From positions 1-7,498 of the forward strand of contig DFES01000107.1 of the NCBI GenBank assembly GCA_002369175.1: 7,498 nucleotides of DNA. Reading direction: 5' to 3'. Origin of the DNA: Selenomonadaceae bacterium UBA3796 (GTDB lineage Bacteria; Bacillota; Negativicutes; Selenomonadales; Selenomonadaceae). Of this stretch, positions 1 to 5,592 are shown piece by piece; position 1 is the first letter of the stretch; the number at the start of each line of letters is the position of its first letter. The translations under genes were made by a program, and so were the position numbers. Under the pieces are notes generated by a model that ran no database searches, was not told the origin of the DNA, and saw only the letters and a list, made by a program, of their open reading frames with translations.

Positions 1-2
1 GA

Positions 3-686
3 TTTCAAAGCTTCCTGCTGCAGACAGGAACAGCCCTGGAGAACTCCTTTGGAGTGTTCAGCTTTTTGGTCGGCGACTACAACCGTGACGGGCATCCCGA
101 CCTCTATGGGATCAAGCGGAGAAATACGGACTCGAACAGAACCGAACTCCATATATTGGATGGAAAGACGGGATTCCGGAAATTCCTGCTCCACATACCG
201 CTCCCCATGGAAAACGCCCACGATATCTTCAGCTTCTGCCTTGGAGATTACAATGGAGATGGCTTTGATGATCTCTATGTCCTGAAGATGAAAAACACGG
301 ATTCCAAGCGCACAGAAGTCTATGTCCTGGATGGGAAAAACCGCTTCCGAAGGCTCCTCCTGCAGACTGCCACATGCCTGGAAAATTCTCACGGGATCTT
401 TTCCTTCTCCCTCGGCGATTATAACAACGACGGAAAAATCGACCTGTACGCCATCAAGCAGTTTCACACCGGAACAAAATCCACCGAAGTGCACGTGATG
501 GACGGCGCCGCCAACTACAACCGTTTCCTTCTCCACACCGGAACCATTCTGGAGGAAGCCGAAAGCAACTTCCAGTTCGATGTCGGCGACTATAATGGGG
601 ACAAGAGGAATGAGCTCTGCGCCATCAAGACACGGCAGGCTGACTCCGGGCACATCGAGATTCATCTCCTCGGCGGGGTCCAGGGC
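3..686 (+). repeat. Four tandem 171-bp coding repeats
   Basis: In-frame units lie at 3-173, 174-344, 345-515 and 516-686, each exactly 57 codons with no insertions or deletions. The Gly-Asp of the calcium loop recurs at 72, 243, 414 and 585. Conservation is clear in the protein and only partial in the DNA, so these are diverged repeats rather than fresh duplications. More copies probably lie upstream, because the window opens at a unit boundary. Confidence 0.85.
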
Positions 687-776
687 CCGGTCATGGCCAC
701 CCCCAATCAGGGCACACTCGTCCTCGCCCCTGGTTTCTCAAGGGATGACAGCCTCATCGCCCCTTTCAGCCTTTGA
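3..776 (+). CDS. VCBS/FG-GAP repeat protein, C-terminal part (5' end outside window)
   Basis: This frame is open from the window edge to a TGA at 774-776, giving about 257 residues; the true start lies upstream. The visible part is four consecutive repeats of exactly 57 residues. Each has an aromatic/Leu-rich strand (FLLQTGTALE type), a GDYN-x-DG-xx-D loop, a DLYxIK strand, and a TExHxLDG strand. The loops read DYNRDGHPD, DYNGDGFDD, DYNNDGKID and a degraded DYNGDKRNE. This Dx[ND]xDG pattern is the calcium-binding loop of VCBS/FG-GAP beta-propeller blades, a family usually exported or surface-anchored and used in binding or adhesion. No signal peptide can be judged because the N-terminus is missing. 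The protein ends with a roughly 29-residue tail that has no repeat, no LPxTG motif and no transmembrane segment. It sits 95 bases upstream of the sensor phosphatase on the same strand, and nothing in the sequence ties it functionally to that operon. Family call is confident; function is unknown. Confidence 0.85.
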   Translation, partial: FQSFLLQTGTALENSFGVFSFLVGDYNRDGHPDLYGIKRRNTDSNRTELHILDGKTGFRKFLLHIPLPMENAHDIFSFCLGDYNGDGFDDLYVLKMKNTDSKRTEVYVLDGKNRFRRLLLQTATCLENSHGIFSFSLGDYNNDGKIDLYAIKQFHTGTKSTEVHVMDGAANYNRFLLHTGTILEEAESNFQFDVGDYNGDKRNELCAIKTRQADSGHIEIHLLGGVQGPVMATPNQGTLVLAPGFSRDDSLIAPFSL

Positions 777-814
777 GAAATCCATCCTGCCTCTGCAGGA
801 ATCAGAAGGATTTC
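777..814 (+). terminator. Two-part imperfect hairpin after the repeat-protein stop (possible weak terminator)
   Basis: GAAATCC (777-783) can pair with GGATTTC (808-814). Inside it, TCCTGC (785-790) pairs with GCAGGA (795-800) around a CTCT loop, leaving an unequal internal loop of 1 and 7 bases. It begins directly after the TGA of the repeat protein. There is no run of T after the 3' arm, so it is not a standard intrinsic terminator. It could be a processing site, an attenuator or chance. Confidence 0.3.
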
Positions 815-820
815 GTCGAA

Positions 821-849
821 TTGATAACAGATATGCAAAGATGTAAACG
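821..849 (+). promoter_or_regulatory. Weak sigma-A-type promoter candidate for the phosphatase-NRPS operon
   Basis: TTGATA at 821-826 is a good -35 box. Seventeen bases on, TAAACG (844-849) is a poor -10 match (3 of 6). The site lies in the only sizeable gap before the operon, 23 bases upstream of the sensor phosphatase start. No sigma-B-like GTTT/GGGTAT pair was seen in the gap. Transcription might instead read through from the upstream gene. Confidence 0.2.
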
Positions 850-857
850 CGCTTTTC

Positions 858-863
858 AGGGAG
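858..863 (+). promoter_or_regulatory. Ribosome binding site for the sensor phosphatase
   Basis: AGGGAG lies 8 bases before the ATG at 872, a normal spacing. A second purine cluster, GAGG at 867-870, is only one base from the ATG and too close to act. The first site supports 872 as the start. Confidence 0.6.
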
Positions 864-871
864 ATTGAGGA

Positions 872-3133
872 ATGACATACATCAAACAATGGGTCCGGCG
901 ACTCACGGGATATGGAAAAGCAAGCCTCCGGAGACAAGTGCTCTTTTTGGTCCTGTCTTGCGGGATCCTGACGTTCCTGATGGTCGGCCTGCTATCCCTG
1001 TATACCATGGACAGCATCCGGATTGCAGTCGAAAAGCAGGGAAGTGCCATTGAGGAGTCCCTGAAGGATTCCCTGGGAGATCTTACATCGCAGCGTACCC
1101 GGAGGTGGCTGGTGAACACCGTGGAAGACGAAGCGGACCATGCCGATGGGAAACTGGCTTCCATCGCCGATGATGTGACTTTTTTGGCAGAAAGCATGTC
1201 CCTTATCCTGGCCACGCCGGAATACTACCGACCGCGAAGCCTGCCCGACATGGCCGATTCCGCTGAATTCGTTCCCGGAGCGGCCTATATCCACTACAGT
1301 CCGGAACTCGCGCAGCAGGGAATCGATGAGGAACTTCGGCAGGAGATTGCCCTTGTCTCCAATTTTGCCAACGTCATGGTTCCCATGAGGAAATCCTACG
1401 GAAAATATCGAACCAGCATCTTTGCCGCATCCAGAAAGGGCTACTGTTTGTTTATGGATCTGGTTCCGGACGGTACCCAGAGCATCTTCTCTGTCGCGGA
1501 GAACAGGAGGGAATTCTCGGAAATTTATGACCCAAGGACGCGTCCTTGGTATATCCAGGCGGAACAGACCCAGAAGCTCATATATACCAGTGTCTATCTC
1601 GGCGCAGACGGCCTTCCGGCAATCGCATGCGCCATGCCCTACTATGATGCCGACGGCTTTGCCGGAGTCGTCGGCATCAGGAGCAGCACCGACGACCTCC
1701 ATCGGCAGGTAATGGATTCCGTCATCGGAAATGAGGGCATCGGCTTTGCCCTGGACCACAAGGGGAATGTCACCTTTTCTTCCCAGCAGCAGGGAATTCT
1801 GGCAGCAGTGCCGGAGTATGTCGATCTCCGCCAGACAAAGGATCCGCTCCTGGCCAGGGCCGCCAGCTGCATGGTGGCAGGGGAAAGCAACAGCATGGAT
1901 GTGGTGGTGGATGGCAACGAGTATTTTCTGGCCTTTGCCCCCATGAAAAGAAGCGGCTGGAGCTTTGGCCTGCTGGTCAGCAAGGATGAGGTCATGGCGC
2001 CTGCGCTGCAGGTCGTTGACCACGTTCACGATGAGATGAGGCATTTCCACGCGATTCTGCAGGAAGATTTTTCCTCTGCCGCCGAAAAAGCCGTGCTTTT
2101 GCTCCTTCCCCTGCTCCTGGCATCTTTCTACGCCAGCGGATGGATGGCAGGCCGCCTGACAAGGCCCATTCGCATGCTGGCGAGCGGCGTGCAGGAAATT
2201 GCGGCAGGCAATCTGGACAAGAAACTGGACATCCGCACAGGAAACGAGCTGGAGCATTTGGCCCGCTGCGTCAATTCCATGACGGATGATCTCAAAGCCC
2301 ACATCGAATCCCTTTCCAACGCCATCGCCGAAAAGGAGCGCGCCCAAACGGAACTGGAAGTGGCAGCCAGGATCCAGGCAGGCATGCTGCCGGACAAACT
2401 GAAGGACAGCGCCCACTCCCATGCCTTCGACCTCTCCGCGATCATGCACCCGGCCACGGAAGTCGGCGGGGACTTCTATGACTTTTATTTCGTGGACAAA
2501 GACCATCTGGTGCTTACCGTGGCCGATGTATCGGACAAGGGCGTCCCTGCAGCGCTCTTCATGGTGATCGCAAAAACATTGCTGAAAGACCATACCCGTA
2601 TGGCGGGCTGTGCCGAAAACCTGGCGGAGGCTGTGGAAACGGCAAATGATGCCCTTGTGAAAAGCAATCGGGAGTTCATGTTCGTGACCGCCTTCGTTGG
2701 CATGATTCATCTGCCCAGCGGAAAATTCACCTATGTAAATGCGGGGCACAACCCGCCTCTTGCACTGCGAGGAGAGAGCTTCCAATATCTTCCTCTGGCG
2801 AAAGATCCCATGCTGGGGGTGAAAGACGGGATACCGTTCACAGCGCAGGAAATAGAGCTCTCAGGAGGAGATGCCATTTTCCTCTATACGGACGGCATAA
2901 CGGAAGCGATGAACGAACGGCAGGAGCAGTTCATGGAAGACAAGCTCAAAGCTGCCTTGGACAGTGCACAGAATTCCGCCTCCGGCCGGCTTCGTGCAGC
3001 GAACATCCTTTCCTCCGTGCAGAATGCTGTCCAACGCCACGTAGGAAACGCGAATCAGTCGGATGACATTACCATGCTGGGGTTTGTATATTACGGAGAA
3101 GACAGGAGGGACAATGGATGTCAGAACAATTGA
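872..3133 (+). CDS. Membrane sensor protein phosphatase: TM-dCache-TM-HAMP-SpoIIE/PP2C (RsbU type)
   Basis: This 753-residue protein is predicted to sense an extracellular ligand and dephosphorylate a phospho-STAS partner in the cytoplasm. Residues about 22-45 form a hydrophobic membrane segment, 46-400 a double-Cache sensor domain (RPWY at 224-227, PYYDADGFAGVVG at 256-268), and 406-426 a second membrane segment. A HAMP domain follows (about 424-476), then a helical linker that ends in the family signature AARIQAGMLP (498-507). The PP2C/SpoIIE catalytic core is intact: GGDFYDF (532-538), ADVSDKGVPAALF (551-563), NAGHNPPL (623-630), YTDGITEA (672-679) and SDDIT (730-734) supply the metal-binding aspartates. 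The start at 872 has a well-spaced SD. The 3' end overlaps the free STAS gene by 16 bases, which suggests coupled translation and a fixed ratio between phosphatase and substrate. The architecture is common for RsbU-like stress or signal phosphatases. The dCache ligand is unknown; an amino-acid-type pocket is only partly conserved. Confidence 0.93.
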   Translation: MTYIKQWVRRLTGYGKASLRRQVLFLVLSCGILTFLMVGLLSLYTMDSIRIAVEKQGSAIEESLKDSLGDLTSQRTRRWLVNTVEDEADHADGKLASIADDVTFLAESMSLILATPEYYRPRSLPDMADSAEFVPGAAYIHYSPELAQQGIDEELRQEIALVSNFANVMVPMRKSYGKYRTSIFAASRKGYCLFMDLVPDGTQSIFSVAENRREFSEIYDPRTRPWYIQAEQTQKLIYTSVYLGADGLPAIACAMPYYDADGFAGVVGIRSSTDDLHRQVMDSVIGNEGIGFALDHKGNVTFSSQQQGILAAVPEYVDLRQTKDPLLARAASCMVAGESNSMDVVVDGNEYFLAFAPMKRSGWSFGLLVSKDEVMAPALQVVDHVHDEMRHFHAILQEDFSSAAEKAVLLLLPLLLASFYASGWMAGRLTRPIRMLASGVQEIAAGNLDKKLDIRTGNELEHLARCVNSMTDDLKAHIESLSNAIAEKERAQTELEVAARIQAGMLPDKLKDSAHSHAFDLSAIMHPATEVGGDFYDFYFVDKDHLVLTVADVSDKGVPAALFMVIAKTLLKDHTRMAGCAENLAEAVETANDALVKSNREFMFVTAFVGMIHLPSGKFTYVNAGHNPPLALRGESFQYLPLAKDPMLGVKDGIPFTAQEIELSGGDAIFLYTDGITEAMNERQEQFMEDKLKAALDSAQNSASGRLRAANILSSVQNAVQRHVGNANQSDDITMLGFVYYGEDRRDNGCQNN
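3104..3109 (+). promoter_or_regulatory. Ribosome binding site for the free STAS gene, inside the phosphatase gene
   Basis: A consensus AGGAGG lies 8 bases before the ATG at 3118. Another ATG at 3114, in a different frame, gives only nine codons before a TAG at 3141, so the SD spacing and the open frame select 3118. Confidence 0.75.
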
Positions 3134-3462
3134 TCCATTATAGCACGCGGGAAAAGAATCATTGGTTCATATGGGAAATTCACGGAAATCTGGACCGGAC
3201 AACTTCCTCCGAAGCAGCTGCAGAGGGGGAAAAGCTGCTCCAGAGCAGCAGGAAATTCGCCATCGACCTTTCCGAGGTGAACTATCTTTCCAGCGCAGGG
3301 GTTCGTGTACTGCTGAAACTGGCACAAGATGCCGAGGAAAACAACCTCCCCTTTGCCATTGTGTCTCCCACCGGCGGCATGGTCAGGAAGGTTCTGGATG
3401 TGTCCCGCCTCGACATGTTCCTCTCCATCCTCTCCTCTTCCGATGCTCTGGACGAAGGTTGA
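3118..3462 (+). CDS. Free STAS-domain anti-anti-sigma factor (RsbV/SpoIIAA type)
   Basis: This 114-residue single-domain protein is close to the usual length for the family. The core strand-loop-helix reads FAIDLSEVNYLSSAGVRVLL (47-66). By alignment to SpoIIAA/RsbV (DSSG/DSTG), Ser59 is the expected phospho-acceptor, with Ser58 in the place of the usual aspartate. The tail (MVRKVLDVSRLDMFL) matches the typical C-terminal STAS helix. In known systems the unphosphorylated form binds a HATPase anti-sigma kinase, the kinase phosphorylates it to release itself, and a PP2C phosphatase resets it. Both enzymes flank this gene, one overlapping upstream and one 8 bases downstream, so it is very likely their shared substrate. 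It resembles the STAS domain fused to the condensation domain two genes on. Confidence 0.92.
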   Translation: MSEQLIHYSTREKNHWFIWEIHGNLDRTTSSEAAAEGEKLLQSSRKFAIDLSEVNYLSSAGVRVLLKLAQDAEENNLPFAIVSPTGGMVRKVLDVSRLDMFLSILSSSDALDEG

Positions 3463-3470
3463 GGAAATCC

Positions 3471-3935
3471 ATGGAAAACATCAATGAGATTTCTGATATC
3501 GGCTGGAAGCAGTATCCAGCCGATGACGCCAGCTATAGGAGCATGAAGGAGGATGTAAAACAGGCCGCAGAAAATGCGGATCTGGAAGAAAACAAAGTGC
3601 AGAAACTCCTTCTGGGGATGGAAGAAGCGGTGGTGAATGTCATCAGCTACGCCTACGAAGGTTCGGGCTATGTGTGGCTGCGGACCGGAAGAGACAAAGA
3701 TTTTTTCACCTTGGAGGTTGTTGACCAGGGGATGCCCTTTAATCCACTGGAGCACAAATGCCGCTCCTTTGAAAACATGACCCTAAAGGAGATAACACCG
3801 GGCGGGCTGGGCATCCAGATTATGAAGGGCATTTTCGACAAAATAGCCTACGCAAGGGAAAGGTTCCGCGGACGGGAAGCGAATCATTTGCTGCTGTCCC
3901 TATGGATAAATGACAAAGAAAAGCATGAAGGATAA
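3471..3935 (+). CDS. HATPase (GHKL) anti-sigma-factor-type serine kinase (RsbW/SpoIIAB type)
   Basis: The start is the ATG at 3471, preceded by GAGG at 3461-3464 with 6-base spacing, 8 bases after the STAS stop. The frame is open further upstream, but it lies there inside the STAS gene and has no family similarity. The product is 154 residues, normal for the family. The N box is EEAVVNVISYAYE (51-63) with Asn56; the G1 box is DQGMPFNP (85-92); the G2 region is PGGLGIQIMKGIFD (110-123). All ATP-binding elements are therefore present, and no transmembrane or extra domain is seen. In known partner-switching modules such proteins bind either a sigma factor or an unphosphorylated STAS protein, and phosphorylate the latter on serine. 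Here the likely substrates are the STAS protein just upstream and the STAS domain at the start of the downstream NRPS protein. No sigma factor gene is visible, so its output target is unknown. Confidence 0.9.
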   Translation: MENINEISDIGWKQYPADDASYRSMKEDVKQAAENADLEENKVQKLLLGMEEAVVNVISYAYEGSGYVWLRTGRDKDFFTLEVVDQGMPFNPLEHKCRSFENMTLKEITPGGLGIQIMKGIFDKIAYARERFRGREANHLLLSLWINDKEKHEG

Positions 3936-3951
3936 ATGAACTGAACGATAA

Positions 3952-3959
3952 TAAGGAGG
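3952..3959 (+). promoter_or_regulatory. Very strong ribosome binding site for the STAS-condensation fusion
   Basis: TAAGGAGG matches the anti-SD almost fully and lies 7 bases before the ATG at 3967. It is the best SD in the window and fixes the N-terminus of the fusion at the STAS domain. Confidence 0.85.
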
Positions 3960-3966
3960 CAATCTC

Positions 3967-5592
3967 ATGGATTTGGAAATCAAAAAAGAAGTCAATGGCA
4001 CTACCTTGACCATGTCGTTGAGCGGTGCATTGAACAAGATTACGGTATCTGTCTTCGATAAAGAATTCTCTGCGGCTTCGACGGGAATGAAAAACGTCAT
4101 TCTGGACTTCTCAGGCGTCTTTTACATGTCCTCGGCAGGACTCCGTTCCCTGTTGCAGGCCAGCAAGCAAATGGAGCAGCAGGACGGAACACTCACCGTG
4201 TTCCATCCGCAGCCGTCCGTCATGGATGTGTTCGAAATGACGAACTTTATGCGATTCATCCATATTGTGCGCGAGGGAGAAGAACCGGAAGTGGAAGCCC
4301 CTGCCACACTGGAATATTATCCTCTCCGACCCATTCAGCGCTGGATGACGGATACCCATTTCAAAAAGGCAAAGTCCACCATGATGAACACGGGCGCTCT
4401 CGTGCGCCTCGATCCCGCTGTTGACCTGGAGCGTCTGGCCGATGCCGTGAACGGCGTCCTGTCTGCCTATGACATCTTCCGCTGCCGCCTGGTGTTCCAT
4501 CCGGAAACAGGGGAACTGTGCCAGAGATTTGACGGAGAAGTGGCCAAAATCTATGTGGAAAGCTTGTCGGAAGAAGCCTTTGAGAAACGCAGGCAGGAAC
4601 TCCGGCAGCCTTATGGTCTCATTGACCGCCCGCTGCACCGCATTCACATCATAAAAACGCCCTCGTCCCAGCATCTCTATATGGATTTTTACCATATCAT
4701 CATGGACGGAGCCGCCATCGTTCTGCTCTTTTGGCGGGAGGTGGAGAAGCGCTATGTGCACGGCAATGACTCCCCCAAGACAGGAAAACGCCAGGCGGCG
4801 AGTTACGCAGAATACATCCTGGAAGAATCCAGAATCGGGGAAGACGAGCTGAAAGACGCAAGAACCTACTGGCTGGATATGCTGAAGGGATTTGACAAGA
4901 AACTGCATCTCCCTCCCATGGATGGCGGAAATCCGGCAGACGGTGTGGAGCATGAAATGGAAACTCCCATCCACAACATCGAAAAGTCCTTTTTCAAAGA
5001 CAAGAAGTATTCCGAGAACACCTTCTTTATGGCGGCCGCCATGCTGGCCATAACCAGTCTTTCCGGTGGGAAGGAATCCATCCTGAGCTGGGTGCACAAT
5101 GGCCGCGTGACCTCCGCAGAACGGCGTCTCATGGGGCTCATGCTGGATCAGTTCCCCATTCGCTGGGATTTTGACCGGGATATCTCCGTAGACGAATTCC
5201 TGCAGGGTCTGGAGGCCAGGACAGTGGAAGGTATGAAATACCGTAAGGGCATGGATGTCGTCTATGAGGAAGGGCTGGAGCAGGACTGCGCCTGCTTCAT
5301 CCTGCAAAAGGGAAGTATGGGACGGCGCGGTGTCGCAAAACTGGGCGATACACAGGTAGTGATTGAGGAAATGCCCGCCAATGAAATATCTGCGGCGGAA
5401 AATACGCTGGATATCGAACTGAACGCCCACGATGACGGTACCTATTCCCTGGTGCTGGACTATGACCCCAGTTGTTATTCGCGCCATGCCATGGAGGAAT
5501 TCACGCGTCGGTTCGACGAAATGACCAGAAAGATGCAGGAGGGCAGCAAAATGCTGTCGGAAGTAAGGAACGGAGGAACCCAAGCCGTATGA
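3967..5592 (+). CDS. STAS domain fused to an NRPS condensation domain
   Basis: This 541-residue protein carries two domains that normally belong to different systems. Residues 1 to about 102 are a complete STAS domain, with core VILDFSGVFYMSSAGLRSLL (44-63) and Ser56 as the expected phospho-acceptor. After a short acidic linker (103-115), residues about 116-535 form an NRPS condensation domain: YYPLRPIQRWM (117-127) is the C1 motif, and YHIIMDG (242-248) is the HHxxxDG motif with catalytic His243 kept and the first His replaced by Tyr242. The GLMLDQFPIR stretch (390-399) fits the late motif in which a Gly is followed by N-x-x-P-x-R, and LVLDYDPSCYSRHAMEEF (495-512) fits the C-terminal strand and helix. 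There is no adenylation or carrier domain, so it must act in trans; the next gene, overlapping by 4 bases (ATGA), supplies the adenylation domain. The fusion may let the upstream kinase and phosphatase control the assembly line. The two domain calls are firm; the regulatory role is inference. Confidence 0.9.
   Translation: MDLEIKKEVNGTTLTMSLSGALNKITVSVFDKEFSAASTGMKNVILDFSGVFYMSSAGLRSLLQASKQMEQQDGTLTVFHPQPSVMDVFEMTNFMRFIHIVREGEEPEVEAPATLEYYPLRPIQRWMTDTHFKKAKSTMMNTGALVRLDPAVDLERLADAVNGVLSAYDIFRCRLVFHPETGELCQRFDGEVAKIYVESLSEEAFEKRRQELRQPYGLIDRPLHRIHIIKTPSSQHLYMDFYHIIMDGAAIVLLFWREVEKRYVHGNDSPKTGKRQAASYAEYILEESRIGEDELKDARTYWLDMLKGFDKKLHLPPMDGGNPADGVEHEMETPIHNIEKSFFKDKKYSENTFFMAAAMLAITSLSGGKESILSWVHNGRVTSAERRLMGLMLDQFPIRWDFDRDISVDEFLQGLEARTVEGMKYRKGMDVVYEEGLEQDCACFILQKGSMGRRGVAKLGDTQVVIEEMPANEISAAENTLDIELNAHDDGTYSLVLDYDPSCYSRHAMEEFTRRFDEMTRKMQEGSKMLSEVRNGGTQAV
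5572..5576 (+). promoter_or_regulatory. Distant ribosome binding site for the NRPS adenylation gene
   Basis: GGAGG lies 12 bases before the ATG at 5589, longer than ideal. The ATG overlaps the TGA of the preceding gene (ATGA, 5589-5592), so translation is probably coupled by re-initiation. A downstream in-frame ATG at 5631 has no better SD. Confidence 0.5.

Noticed and set aside
992..2785. A 597-codon open frame on the minus strand, opposite the sensor phosphatase
   Set aside because: It mirrors a gene whose plus-strand frame has clear dCache, HAMP and PP2C motifs. The minus-strand translation is rich in His, Arg and Cys, shows no recognisable motif, and has no SD support. It is a shadow frame.
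3162..3470. Upstream in-frame extension of the HATPase kinase gene
   Set aside because: The extension lies inside the STAS gene, has low-complexity basic composition and no similarity to the family. The ATG at 3471 has a proper SD and gives a normal 154-residue length.
3936..3966. Possible terminator or promoter between the kinase and STAS-condensation genes
   Set aside because: The 31-base gap has no inverted repeat, no T-run and no -35/-10 pair, only a strong ribosome binding site.
4291..5592. Internal GTG start (4291) that could release a free condensation domain
   Set aside because: The nearest purine-rich stretch is about 12 bases away and weak, whereas the SD at 3952-3959 is close to perfect. 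No support for a separate product can be seen.
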